A stretch of DNA of 64,000 bases from an uncultured Acidimicrobiales bacterium (GTDB taxonomy: Bacteria > Actinomycetota > Acidimicrobiia > Acidimicrobiales > SZUA-35): NCBI GenBank assembly GCA_938002965.1, contig CALKZY010000034.1, positions 1 through 64,000 on the forward strand, read 5' to 3'. Of this stretch, positions 19,206 through 30,328 are shown in pieces. The translations under genes were made by a program, and so were the position numbers. Position 1 is the first letter of the stretch; each line of letters opens with the position of its first letter. The notes beneath the pieces are model-generated. The model ran no database searches. It was not told the origin of the DNA and was given only the letters and a program-made list of their open reading frames with translations.

Positions 19206-21230
19206 CTACACCATCTCCCGCAACTCGCGGCGAAGATCCTTGATTTCGTCCCTCAACCGCGCTGCGTACTCAAACCGAAGATCGGCCGAGGCTTCCATCA
19301 TCTCGTCTTCCAACGAGTCGATGAGACGCCGCAACTGGTCTTCCGGCAACTCGGCCAGCTCCTCGAGCCGCTTCTTCTCTTCGGGCCGGCGCTTCCGTTT
19401 ACCAGCATCGGGGACTGGTGTCGTCTCCTCCCCCGGTCGGATGAGCGACAAAATGTCGGTGACGGCCTTTCGCACTGTCTGCGGGTCGATGCCGTTGGCC
19501 TCGTTGTATGTTTTTTGCAGGCCTCGCCGCCGGTTGGTTTCTGAAATGGCCCGCTGCATCGAGGGTGTTACGGCGTCGGCGTACATGATGACGCGGCCTT
19601 CGACGTTTCGAGCTGCGCGCCCGATGGTCTGAACTAGGGCAGTCTCCGATCGGAGAAAGCCTTCTTTGTCGGCATCCAAGATGGACACCAGCTGAACCTC
19701 CGGCAGATCAAGACCCTCTCGTAGCAGGTTGATGCCGACCAGCACGTCAAACTCGCCCAGACGTAAGCCCCGTAGTGTTTCAATCCGCTGAATGGTGTCA
19801 ATTTCCGAATGTAGATACCGGACCCGAACCCCCTGCTCAAGCAAATAGTCGGTCAGGTCCTCAGACATCTTCTTCGTTAACGTCGTGACCAGTACCCGTC
19901 CGTCCTTCTCAACGACGGTTGATATCTCTTCCAACAGGTCGTCGATCTGTCCCTTGGTCGGACGCACTGAGATCTCAGGGTCGATGAGCCCGGTGGGTCG
20001 GACAATCTGCTCGACGACCGTATTCGAGTGCTCCATCTCAAATGGACCTGGCGTAGCTGAAAGAAACACCACCTGGTTCAACTTCTCAAGCCACTCGTCG
20101 AACCGCAACGGCCGGTTGTCGGCAGCTGACGGCAGCCGGAAGCCATGCTCGATAAGTGTCTCCTTGCGGCTGCGGTCTCCCTCGTATTGGCCGTGGAGTT
20201 GTGGGATGGCCACATGAGATTCGTCGAGCACCATCATGTAGTCGTCGGGAAAGAAATCGAGGAGGGTGTAAGGACGGTCGCCTGGTTGCCGCCCGTCAAT
20301 GTGCCGGCTGTAGTTCTCGATGCCGTTGCAGAACCCCATCTCCTGCATCATCTCAAGGTCATGCTGAGTCCTCATCCGGAGTCGCTGCGCCTCAAGAAGC
20401 CGCTGCTCGCCTTCGAGAAACGCCAGACGTTCCTGCAACTCGGCCTCGATACTGACGATGGCCTTCTGCAGACGCTCATCCGATGCCACGTAGTGAGAGG
20501 CGGGAAAGACGACGAGCTCTTCTAGTTGCTCAAGTCGCTCGCCTGTGAGGGGATCAACGGCCGTCATGGCTTCGATCTCGTCTCCGAACAGCTCCACCCG
20601 GACGACAAACTCTTCGTATGCCGGATGGATCTCAATCGTGTCGCCCCGCACTCGAAACCGCCCTCGGGTGAGATTCATGTCGTTTCGCTCGTATTGCATG
20701 TCCACCAGTCGAGCCAAGATCGACCGCTGGTCGTAGTCCTCGCCGGTACGCAGGACGAGAAGCTTGTCCTTGTACTCGATAGGCGAGCCCAGACCGTAGA
20801 TACATGACACCGAGGCGACAACAATCGTGTCCCGGCGAGTCAGAAGTGCAGCCGTGGCCGAGTGACGGAGCCGGTCAATCTCGTCGTTGACCGACGAATC
20901 CTTCTCGATGTACGTGTCGCTCGAGGGCATGTACGCTTCGGGCTGGTAGTAGTCGTAGTAGCTAACGAAATACTCGACCCGGTTGTAGGGGAAGAACTCC
21001 TTGAACTCGTTGGCCAGCTGAGCGGCCAACGACTTGTTTGGGGCAATGACCAGCGTTGGCTTTTGAACCGCCTCGATGGTCCACGCCAACGTGGCCGACT
21101 TGCCTGAACCGGTGATTCCCAGCAGCGTCTGCATCTGCTCACCGTCGTTGATGCTCTTGGTCAGGCCCTCAATGGCCTTCGGCTGGTCGCCGGCCGGCGA
21201 ATACGGCGACACCATCTGAAATGGGGGCAT
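19206..21230 (-). CDS. uvrB: Excinuclease ABC subunit B
   Basis: UvrB is the DNA-damage verifying helicase of excision repair. Walker [10 protein letters not shown] is at residues 38-46, the beta-hairpin region reads [20 protein letters not shown], the DEAD-type box is VLDESHVAI, and the C-terminal UVR domain ([20 protein letters not shown]) binds UvrC. At 674 residues it is of normal length. The start is ATG at 21230, 9 bp after the coaE stop; GGAAG sits only two bases upstream, and TAGTGT lies 6 nt before the ATG. Confidence 0.97.
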   Translation of the reverse strand: MPPFQMVSPYSPAGDQPKAIEGLTKSINDGEQMQTLLGITGSGKSATLAWTIEAVQKPTLVIAPNKSLAAQLANEFKEFFPYNRVEYFVSYYDYYQPEAYMPSSDTYIEKDSSVNDEIDRLRHSATAALLTRRDTIVVASVSCIYGLGSPIEYKDKLLVLRTGEDYDQRSILARLVDMQYERNDMNLTRGRFRVRGDTIEIHPAYEEFVVRVELFGDEIEAMTAVDPLTGERLEQLEELVVFPASHYVASDERLQKAIVSIEAELQERLAFLEGEQRLLEAQRLRMRTQHDLEMMQEMGFCNGIENYSRHIDGRQPGDRPYTLLDFFPDDYMMVLDESHVAIPQLHGQYEGDRSRKETLIEHGFRLPSAADNRPLRFDEWLEKLNQVVFLSATPGPFEMEHSNTVVEQIVRPTGLIDPEISVRPTKGQIDDLLEEISTVVEKDGRVLVTTLTKKMSEDLTDYLLEQGVRVRYLHSEIDTIQRIETLRGLRLGEFDVLVGINLLREGLDLPEVQLVSILDADKEGFLRSETALVQTIGRAARNVEGRVIMYADAVTPSMQRAISETNRRRGLQKTYNEANGIDPQTVRKAVTDILSLIRPGEETTPVPDAGKRKRRPEEKKRLEELAELPEDQLRRLIDSLEDEMMEASADLRFEYAARLRDEIKDLRRELREMV

Positions 21231-21239
21231 GCTTCCACA

Positions 21240-21902
21240 CTACCGAGGTTGTGGCTCATGGTCTTGCTGAAGCTCGTCTGCCGGCGGCGGCCAAGGCGTG
21301 GGATCCAACGTGTGTATCCACGACCAGCACCGATCGACCTGTCCGTCGAGGCCCTCGAGCGTGCCGCTGTTGTCGATAACAAAATCGGCCAGCTCCAGTC
21401 GTTCATTGCGACTGGCCTGGTTCTGCATTCGGGCCTCAGCGTCAGATCGACTAAACCCCCGAAACTCCATCAGGCGACTAATGGCAATATCAACCGGGGT
21501 GTCAACCACGATCACGGCCGAGGCTCCCCGCCGACCGCCGCCCCATTCCACCATCAGCGGCAAGTCCTGGACAACCACGCTGTCGCTGCTCGCCAATTCG
21601 GAAATCCTGGCCGTCATTCGGCGTCGTACTTCGGGATGGATGACAGCTTCCAGGGCCTTCAGCTCGTCGGCGTTGTTGAACACAATGTCGGCCACTGCCT
21701 GTCGGTTTAGGGCGCCATCGTCGCCAACAACTGTGGCGCCCCATCGATCAACCATCCATATGAAGACTGGTTGGCCCGGAGCCTGAAGCTCACGCACCGT
21801 TGCATCAGCGTCAATTAGCACGGCGCCGCGCTCAACCAGCCGCTCGGACACCGATGACTTCCCGGAGCCGATACCTCCGGTGAGCGCAACAAGAATCATC
21901 AC
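21240..21902 (-). CDS. coaE: Dephospho-CoA kinase
   Basis: This enzyme phosphorylates dephospho-CoA in the last step of coenzyme A synthesis. The P-loop GGIGSGKSS lies at residues 9-17, followed by LIDADATVRELQAPGQP, HPEVRRRM and a conserved QDLPLMVEWGGG segment. Length 220 is normal. The start could be GTG 21902 or the ATG three bases on; a TAGTTT sequence 6 nt before the ATG favours the latter. The pairing with uvrB matches the actinobacterial order rpsA-coaE-uvrB. Confidence 0.95.
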   Translation of the reverse strand: MMILVALTGGIGSGKSSVSERLVERGAVLIDADATVRELQAPGQPVFIWMVDRWGATVVGDDGALNRQAVADIVFNNADELKALEAVIHPEVRRRMTARISELASSDSVVVQDLPLMVEWGGGRRGASAVIVVDTPVDIAISRLMEFRGFSRSDAEARMQNQASRNERLELADFVIDNSGTLEGLDGQVDRCWSWIHTLDPTPWPPPADELQQDHEPQPR

Positions 21903-21905
21903 CGC

Positions 21906-21911
21906 AAACTA
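21906..21911 (-). promoter_or_regulatory. Possible leaderless -10 (TAGTTT) for coaE
   Basis: TAGTTT ends 6 nt before ATG 21899, with no ribosome site between. Upstream lies a GAGGC/GCCTC hairpin. The 195-bp divergent region to the LuxR-type gene shows no other clear element. Confidence 0.4.
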
Positions 21912-22097
21912 CCGTCCGCCGAGGCTTCTTGCCTCAAGCCCCCGAACGCCGGGACCCCAACCTGGAACTCAGGACGGGTTTCCGGTTGGACCTAACTACT
22001 TATCTGTTGCCTGATCCTTCCGATCTAGTCACCAAGGGCGTGGGCAAGACAAGAGTCTGCTCAACGTCGGCCTGTCGAAACGAAGGGACGGAAAACC

Positions 22098-22853
22098 GTG
22101 CAACCACGGCCAGAACTAGGGGGGCGCCCCGGCGGCCCGCCATCACACGGCCTGCAGCATCGAGCTGCGGACCCGAGAGAGCAGGCGCGGTCGAACCTCA
22201 AATCCGCTCGCGCTTCAATCCGCGTCATGTTGGCGGACGACCATCGCATGCTCCGAGAAGGCCTGCGTCGCAGCCTCAAAGACTTGGGCTTCGATGTGAT
22301 CGGCGAGGCCCGCAACGGCTCCGAAGCCATCGACCTGGCCGCCGCCATCCAACCGGACGTCGTCCTGATGGACGTGGGTATGCCGGACATGGACGGCATT
22401 GAGGCCACCAAGCAGCTGAAAGAGCGGCTCCCCGGAACCTTCGTAGTGATTCTCACCATGCACGCCGACCAGGACTTTCTGTCCCAGGCGATCCGGGCCG
22501 GTGCCAGCGGGTACCTGGTAAAAGATTGCAGCACCGACGAGATCGGTTCCGCCATCGACGCCGTAGTTACTGGGGAGACGGCCCTGTCGCCCCGTCTGGC
22601 GGCCACCATGCTGGCTGAAGTTCGACGACAGGACAATCAGAGCAAGGATGAACGGGTCATCACCCCTCGCGAAGAGGAGGTGCTGCAGCTCATTGCCGAC
22701 GGGTGTTCGACCCCTGAGGTGGCCGAGCAGCTGTTCATCTCCCAGAAAACGGTCAAGAATCACTTGGCTTCGATCTACCGGAAGCTTGATGCCCGCGACC
22801 GCACACAAGCCGTGTTGCAAGCGGTGCGCATGGGCATCGTAAGCCTCAACTAG
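22098..22853 (+). CDS. NarL/FixJ-type response regulator (LuxR family)
   Basis: An extra 40 residues rich in Pro, Gly and Arg precede a receiver domain with the acidic pair in ADDHR, phospho-acceptor Asp92 (VLMDVGMPDMDG), and Thr and Lys at ILTMH and YLVKD. The C-terminal LuxR helix-turn-helix runs from TPREEEVLQLIADG to LDARDRTQAV. It should bind DNA as a dimer when phosphorylated. No kinase gene is next to it. The GTG at 22098 has only a distant purine-rich sequence, so the true start may be later, nearer the receiver. Confidence 0.88.
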   Translation: MQPRPELGGRPGGPPSHGLQHRAADPREQARSNLKSARASIRVMLADDHRMLREGLRRSLKDLGFDVIGEARNGSEAIDLAAAIQPDVVLMDVGMPDMDGIEATKQLKERLPGTFVVILTMHADQDFLSQAIRAGASGYLVKDCSTDEIGSAIDAVVTGETALSPRLAATMLAEVRRQDNQSKDERVITPREEEVLQLIADGCSTPEVAEQLFISQKTVKNHLASIYRKLDARDRTQAVLQAVRMGIVSLN

Positions 22854-22906
22854 CCTCGACTTCCCGTTGAGGTTGCCTCGGCGGCAACACCAATTCGAAC
22901 AGCCGA

Positions 22907-22930
22907 CAAGCGGGCCTCCGGGCCCGCTTG
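22907..22930 (+). terminator. Hairpin terminator between two convergent genes
   Basis: A perfect 10-bp GC-rich stem with a TCCG tetraloop lies 54 bp past the response-regulator stop and 114 bp past the end of the convergent membrane gene. It lacks a T run on either side but is well placed to stop transcription from both directions. Nothing else is recognisable in this 190-bp gap. Confidence 0.6.
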
Positions 22931-23043
22931 CCCGCGTAACGGAACGCGCCTCGTCGTTCAGCACCTATTGGCACTCCCCTGTTGTCGACACCAAACGGCA
23001 ATCCAGACCAGCCCCCAACCCGAAGCGCCGCTACGACTCGTGG

Positions 23044-24606
23044 CTAGTCGCGACAGGAAGTGAACGTCGACGTCGTTCGCCTGCAGGCCACGATCCACTC
23101 CTCGTCTTCGAACGCCATGGACCAACTGTCCGAACGCCGCAGCCAGTCAGCCAACAACCCATCGGCCTGCCACAACACCACCGAGGCATCAACCTTGGAC
23201 AGGACCTCGTCGTAGCGTCCGCCGTAAACCAGATCAAGATGGTCGGTGGTGCGTTCAACCGGGTAAAAATCGAAGCGATCATCCATGTAGACGGAAGCTT
23301 CGGTCCCGTAGCGGTAGGTGAGGTAGTTGCCGACGGCTTCACGGTGCACAAGCGAAACGTCGTCGCGAGCCACCAGCCCTCGCTCCTCCAGGTAGTCAAC
23401 CGCGGCCACTGGGTAGCGATCCAGGTCAAGGCCCGGGCCCGAAGCCGCCATCGAGGACAACACCAACACCAAGGCCAAGCCTCCAAACACCGCAACACGG
23501 GCTGGTCCGGAGGCTCGAGCTGACCGCTTCGCCTGTACGTGGGCTGGACTCGACTGATCAGGCTCGAGGCCGTGTGTCAGCAGGCCTAAGGCGACAATTG
23601 CGCCCGGAGCAATGTTGCGAACAGCGAGAAAGCCGACGGCTAAGAACACCACGGCCGGAAGAAGATATCGCCAACCGAATCTGTTGCGCCGAGCGGCAAC
23701 TACGATCCCCCCGATCAACAACAAATAGAGGAGCTCACTCGGTGACGAGAATGTGGGCGCCTGCCACTCGACCACCCGCTCCATGGACTCTCGTCTGAGC
23801 ACGGTGGCGAACGGAAACCACAACAGTCTCGGACCAAGCGGGCTGATGGCGCCGGCCAGCGTTCCGACGGTGACCGCAACTCCGATGCGCCACAGTTCCG
23901 ACGGCACCGCTCGCACGGCCGCCGCCAACCGTTCAAGAACCGGGTCAGGCTCGGCAATCCTCGTGCGGCCGGAGGACAACAGGAGGTCAATCATCACTCC
24001 CGCCACCGTTGCACCCCAAAGGATCGCTGCCAGCGGGAACGATCCGTGGGTGTTGACCCACAGCCACATCGTTCCAACAAGCCAAATGGGCCTCAAACGC
24101 CCTTCGAGGGCAAGTAGAACGGCCAACAAGCCGGCCAAACCGAACAGCAGCGGCCGGGGCGACCAGAACGCATCGGCCACCACCAGCAACCCGACGGTCA
24201 GCGCCATGCGAGTCGCCAGGCTTCGGGCAGCGGCTGTCACCTGCCAGAAGCCGGCCACCAAGCCGAACCCAATCCAGCCGTGCAACACTCTCAGCCATGC
24301 GAACCCGCCGACGTCAACCGTTGCCGCGTAAACAACGCTGGCCAACCAGGACTGAACAGTCCACGTCTCACCCGAGAAGTGTGACGAGTATGGGTCGGTA
24401 GTCGGGACTGAGCCCGACTCCAGAATCAACCTACCGGTAGCAACGTGGGTGAGAAGGCTGTTGTCGGCTGTGACCCGAGCCGTTATCGAGAATCCGACGG
24501 CTGCCAGCAGCACGCCGACAGCCGTAGCAGTCGTCGGGCTGCGCCCAGCCAACGCAGATGCTCCGGTCGCTGGATCTGTACCCACCGTTTGACCCGCCTC
24601 AGTCAC
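23044..24606 (-). CDS. Multi-pass membrane protein with extracytoplasmic C-terminal domain
   Basis: The 520-residue product has about 10-11 membrane helices. After the first helix comes LLTHVATGRLILESGSVPTT followed by DPYS and a Trp-rich loop, a pattern I know from an uncharacterised polytopic family with GT-C-like topology. The C-terminal soluble part (from about residue 400) includes AVDYLEERG, YMDDRFDFYP and FEDEEWIVACR, also typical of that family. A role in transfer of lipid-linked sugars is plausible but not shown. It ends the minus-strand Tad cluster, 11 bp after tadC. Confidence 0.6.
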   Translation of the reverse strand: MTEAGQTVGTDPATGASALAGRSPTTATAVGVLLAAVGFSITARVTADNSLLTHVATGRLILESGSVPTTDPYSSHFSGETWTVQSWLASVVYAATVDVGGFAWLRVLHGWIGFGLVAGFWQVTAAARSLATRMALTVGLLVVADAFWSPRPLLFGLAGLLAVLLALEGRLRPIWLVGTMWLWVNTHGSFPLAAILWGATVAGVMIDLLLSSGRTRIAEPDPVLERLAAAVRAVPSELWRIGVAVTVGTLAGAISPLGPRLLWFPFATVLRRESMERVVEWQAPTFSSPSELLYLLLIGGIVVAARRNRFGWRYLLPAVVFLAVGFLAVRNIAPGAIVALGLLTHGLEPDQSSPAHVQAKRSARASGPARVAVFGGLALVLVLSSMAASGPGLDLDRYPVAAVDYLEERGLVARDDVSLVHREAVGNYLTYRYGTEASVYMDDRFDFYPVERTTDHLDLVYGGRYDEVLSKVDASVVLWQADGLLADWLRRSDSWSMAFEDEEWIVACRRTTSTFTSCRD

Positions 24607-24617
24607 CTTCGCTCGGC

Positions 24618-25562
24618 CTAGCCGAGGGTCTCAACGATGCTCATAAGGGCAGGCCCGAGGATCACGACGAAGAGGGCCGGGAACACGCAGAACACCATAG
24701 GAATGAGCATCTTCACTGGGGCCTTCTGAGCCCGCTCCTGAGCGAGCTGACGTCGCTTGATACGCATTTCGTCGGCTTGGGAGCGCAATACACGGCCGAT
24801 GCTGACACCGAACTGATCGGCTTGAATCATGGCCATGACGAATGAGCGGACTTCAGGGATGTCCACTCGCTCCTGCAGCGCCCGAAGAGCGTCAGCTCTG
24901 GTCGACCCGGCACTGGTTTCACCCAACACTCGAGCGAATTCATCGGAGAGCTCTCCCGGAACGTTGTGGATCACCCGGTCGACCGCCTGCTCAAAGCCAA
25001 GGCCGGCCTCGACGGAAATGACGAGAAGGTCGAGCACGTCGGGAAGCGAACGTTGGATCGAGCGCTGTCGTTCCTCGACCTTGCCGTTGAGGCGCAGAGT
25101 CGGGACCATGGCCAAGCCCGCTACCCCCAACGCCGCCGCAGCCAACTGCAGCATTCCGGTGAAGTTCATCGGGTTGATGAAGAACACGAAGACAAGCCAG
25201 ACCGGAATCAGAGCGAGCAGGAGAATTCTTGTGGCCAGAAATCGCTCGACGACGTTGTCGCCCAGCAGGCCTGCTTGAAGGTGTTTGGCCCGAATCGACT
25301 CGACGTACTCAGGAGGATTGAAACGCCCTCCCAATTTTCCGAACGTGCCGACCACCGGGCTGAGCACCCTTTGGTGCAGCGGGGCGAGCAGTTCTTTCTC
25401 GCGTTGATCCTCGACGTTGTACCCCTCGAGCTGTCGCAGCGACGCTCTGGCCGCCGCTCGGTCGTCGAGCTGGTTGAGGACTACGAAAACACATGCGCCG
25501 ACGGCGGCTACCAAGGCCAGCACGTAGAGCTCGGCGGGTAGGGCGGAGAGAAAACTAGGCAT
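24618..25562 (-). CDS. tadC: Tad pilus inner-membrane platform protein TadC
   Basis: This 314-residue T2SSF-domain protein has an N-terminal helix, a helix pair near residues 112-150, the T2SSF core (LPDVLDLLVISVEAGLGFEQAVDRV) and a C-terminal helix (VFCVFPALFVVILGPALM). With TadB it forms the membrane base on which the CpaF ATPase acts. It overlaps tadB by 8 bp. The order cpaB-cpaE-cpaF-tadB-tadC is the usual order for Tad loci. Confidence 0.9.
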   Translation of the reverse strand: MPSFLSALPAELYVLALVAAVGACVFVVLNQLDDRAAARASLRQLEGYNVEDQREKELLAPLHQRVLSPVVGTFGKLGGRFNPPEYVESIRAKHLQAGLLGDNVVERFLATRILLLALIPVWLVFVFFINPMNFTGMLQLAAAALGVAGLAMVPTLRLNGKVEERQRSIQRSLPDVLDLLVISVEAGLGFEQAVDRVIHNVPGELSDEFARVLGETSAGSTRADALRALQERVDIPEVRSFVMAMIQADQFGVSIGRVLRSQADEMRIKRRQLAQERAQKAPVKMLIPMVFCVFPALFVVILGPALMSIVETLG

Positions 25563-27557
25563 CGATCGTTATCACCTTGCGCATCCAGAGCAACCCGACA
25601 AGAGCGCTCACCACGGCCAGTCCAATGAGGATCAGGCCCAATGTCCGGCTGAACAGAATCCCCACATATTCAGGGTTCATCACGTACAGCACCATTCCGA
25701 GTCCCGGCGGCATCATTGACAGGATCATCGCCGACACCCGCCCCTCGGCGGTCAATGCCGCAACCTCACGCTTCAGCCGCTCCCGCTGGACCATCGTGTC
25801 GGCCACTGTCATCAACAGTTCGTTAAGGTTGCCGCCAACTTCTCGCTGGATTCCCAGAGCCATAACAGCCCATGCGAAGTCAGGCGAGTCGAGCCGCTCG
25901 GCCACAGAGCCCAGGGCATCGTCAATCTCTCGACCAAGTTGCGCCTCGGTCATAGCCCGGCGGAGTTCGACTCCCATCGGGTCCTCGATCTCCTTCGACA
26001 CCGCATCGATACCCTGCGGCAACGAATAGCCCGCCCGCAATGTTCCCGCCAGCATCTGCAGCGTGTCCGGCAGCTGACCTTCGAACTTTCTGAGGCGACG
26101 GCGAGCCAGCACATCAAGAGAGACCGCACCAATACCGGAAGCGATCAGGCCGAAGATGAGACCGGCTATGAATGTGCCGGTCACCGCGGTCACCAGGGCC
26201 GCTACGAGGACAACGAACCCGACAAGAAAGAAGAGCGCTTCACCGGGGCGAATAGGTACCGCGGCGCGTTCCAGCTTCTCTTCGACCCGTCCAAGAAATC
26301 CTTGGCGTTCGGCGAACGTTTCGGTCAGCTCGACCGCCCGTTGCAGTAGCGCGGTTTCGACCAGCATTTCCTGGACCTCGTCGTCGGCCAACTCATCACC
26401 GTCGGCATAGCGGGCCAAGATTCGATCAAGGGCGCTTTCACCGCGAATGAACATCGCGCCGAGGACCCAGATCGCCAAGGTGATACCGACGAAAGCCAGG
26501 CCAATTGAGATGTACAGAAAGATCGGTTGGCCGAGAAAGGCCAACGCTCCTGGTTCGGTCTCAAAGATCGGTTCCAGCTGTAGTGCGCTGGTGGTGACCA
26601 GACCGACCGGGTAAGAGAACGACGTCTCGCCGGATTCGACCGCGAGGTTCACGTTGAACCGTTCCTCGGAGTCGATGTTGGTCTGCAGCGAAACTAGGAG
26701 ACGGTGAGAAGCGAGCTCCATGGCCGCCGCTGCGGCAGCCGTCAGATCATCAGTCGACTCGACAATTTCGATTGAGCCGGCCGTATTGCTGACAAGCTCA
26801 TTGAGAGCGGGCGCCGCATTGGTGGAAACCACAATTGGCTTGGCCCCAGCCTGGAGCAACGACGAGCCAGCCGATTCGGCGTTGGCCTCTGAGGCCGTAT
26901 CGCTTCCGTCGGTCAGTACGACAACGCTGCGAGCCACTTCAGCCGAACCGGTAGTAGCAGATTGGCTGAGCACCTGACCGGCAAGAAGAACACCGTCAAG
27001 CAGGGCTGCGCCTCGCTGGGCGGCCAGTTGCCCGACCGCCGTTTGAATCCGAGATTTACTGGAGGTGAGCGGGACTTCGAGTTCCGCCCATGCGCCAGCG
27101 CTCACCAATCCAACTTTGGAACCCTCCGGCAAGTCGTCTATTGCGTCACGAAGCAGACCCACGGTTGCAGCCGAAAAGCCGCTGGACGCCGTTCTGTTGT
27201 CGGTGTCGACCACGAAGACCACTTCGGCCGGCCAAGAAGCCTCAGTCGAGTCTTCGGTGGCTACCACTTCTACGTCACCGGCCGAGCTATCGGCAGAGAC
27301 ATCTGAGGCTTTCGTCTGCGGATCGACTCCGAAGAGAGCGACAACCGGATTCTCGGCCGTGGCATCGACAGACGAGACAGACAGTGTTGCCGCCGCACCG
27401 ACCTCGGTCGGTTCTTCGTTCTGGGCGGCAACAGGCAGAGCCAGCGTCGCAACCAGTGCCACAACTATGGCAAAGACGGTCAGCGCCGCATGCCGGGGCT
27501 TCGAGACGACTCGGTGGATGACACCACCAGCCGCGCTGGAAGTAGCTACTACTTCGG

Positions 27558-27561
<4 letters not shown>
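25555..27561 (-). CDS. tadB: vWA-TadB fusion (Tad pilus platform protein)
   Basis: At 668 residues this is about twice the usual TadB length. A membrane segment or signal (residues 26-46) is followed by an extracytoplasmic von Willebrand A-like domain (about 112-290), a membrane helix (347-372), a cytoplasmic linker, two helices and a T2SSF core (LPDTLQMLAGTLRAGYSLPQ), then two C-terminal helices. The MIDAS metal site is degenerate: DTDNR at 119-123 replaces DxSxS and AA at 185-186 replaces the usual threonine, while TDG at 217-219 remains. Metal-dependent binding is therefore unlikely. The ATG overlaps the cpaF stop by 4 bp. Confidence 0.88.
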
Positions 27562-28946
<1,385 letters not shown>

Positions 28947-29029
28947 GATCTTCGGCTCCTGGTGCTCCCGTTGGGGAAAGGTGGTTTACGGCGTTGTGGT
29001 GTGCGTGTGAATGGCTGGCCTACAGACCG

Positions 29030-30328
29030 CTAGCCAAAGAACTTTCGACGACCCTGGCTCTGGCTGGCAGCGCCAGGCGCCTTGTTGTCGACAAACCGGG
29101 CGGCAAGCTGCTCAAAGGCCCGAGCTACGCTCGACCGTGGAGCGGAAAGGACCACGGGCGAGCCCCGGTTGACCGAGATCGGAACGACGACGTCCGACGG
29201 AACGTGAGCGACGGTGTCAACACCGAGCGAACGCTCGACTTCGCTCACGTCCAACTTGACCTTCGAATCGGCCCGATTCAGCAGAAGATGCAGCCGCTCC
29301 TTGGGAACGTCGAGCAGCGCCAACGTGCTAAGGCCAATCTTGACGTTCTTGATATTCGGAATGTCGAGGCCAGCCACGAGAATGATGTCGTCGCTGGCTT
29401 CGATGGTGTTCAGCACCACGTCGTTGAATATCGCCGGCAGATCAATGATCACGTGAGCCGACATTTTGCGCAGCACGTCAATCAGCTGAGCCATCTGCTC
29501 ACCCGACACCTGGTCGGCGAACGTCGGTTCAGTTGGTGCCGGCAGCACCAAGAGGCCGCTGTCTGCATGTTCGGTCATGAGGTCGCGAAGCATTACTCGA
29601 TCAAGAACGTCGAGCTGAGAAATGGCATCGGCAACGCTCGAGTCGGCGAACAGTTTGAGCATGACTGCGACATCGCCGAACTGTAGATGGCCATCAACCA
29701 AGACCACAGGTCCGTCGCTACGTTTGGCCAGGGCAACCGCCAGGTTGGTGGCTGTCACTGACTTTCCGGATCCACCCTTGGTGGAGAAGACGCTGATGAC
29801 ACGACCCATCATGTCCGGCTCGCCATCATCCAAGCCGGTGGAGCCAGCGGCGAACGCTGGTGTCTCCGCTGGGATGCTTTCGATGATCCGCTCAATCGTT
29901 TCCAGGAGCTGATCCTGGTCGATCGGCGCCGACACGACATCCTTCACGCCAACCCGAAGTGCCTTGTGTAGCAACTGGGTCGTCAACTCTGGAGTGACCA
30001 GAATCGACTGTGATCGTGGATAGGCCTGAGCCCAGGCCTCGATGCGGTCAAGCGACTCCGGATTCGAGCACGATGGCCCCAGCAGAACCAAATAGGAGCC
30101 GCTAGCCAAACGAATCTCGGCATCAGTCAGGTACTCGACGGTTTCCGCGCCCTGCGGGATCAAACCCGTTAGGTAGTCACGAACTGCGCTGTCGGTGTCG
30201 ACGACGAGGACCTGTGTACTGGCAGCCTCGTTGGTAGCCGTCGGTGCCTCGGTCTCGGCCTCGGCCGGATCAGCCACCGCCAACCCCGAGTCAAAGTCAT
30301 CAAAGTTGTTGAAGTCGTACTCACTCAC
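29030..30328 (-). CDS. cpaE: Tad pilus localisation ATPase CpaE/TadZ
   Basis: The start is set at GTG 30328, which overlaps the cpaB stop by 8 bp; the open frame upstream is only the antisense-like shadow of cpaB. An acidic N-terminus leads to a receiver-like domain (about residues 39-150) that lacks the phospho-Asp (the strand reads YLVLLGPS). A MinD/ParA-type ATPase follows with deviant Walker A STKGGSGKS (182-190). Such proteins position the pilus machine at the membrane or pole. It is 432 residues long. Confidence 0.92.
   Translation of the reverse strand: MSEYDFNNFDDFDSGLAVADPAEAETEAPTATNEAASTQVLVVDTDSAVRDYLTGLIPQGAETVEYLTDAEIRLASGSYLVLLGPSCSNPESLDRIEAWAQAYPRSQSILVTPELTTQLLHKALRVGVKDVVSAPIDQDQLLETIERIIESIPAETPAFAAGSTGLDDGEPDMMGRVISVFSTKGGSGKSVTATNLAVALAKRSDGPVVLVDGHLQFGDVAVMLKLFADSSVADAISQLDVLDRVMLRDLMTEHADSGLLVLPAPTEPTFADQVSGEQMAQLIDVLRKMSAHVIIDLPAIFNDVVLNTIEASDDIILVAGLDIPNIKNVKIGLSTLALLDVPKERLHLLLNRADSKVKLDVSEVERSLGVDTVAHVPSDVVVPISVNRGSPVVLSAPRSSVARAFEQLAARFVDNKAPGAASQSQGRRKFFG

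Noticed and set aside
22098-22220. Extra functional domain before the LuxR-type receiver
   Set aside because: The 40 residues are Pro/Gly/Arg-rich with no pattern; more likely a mis-set start than a domain.
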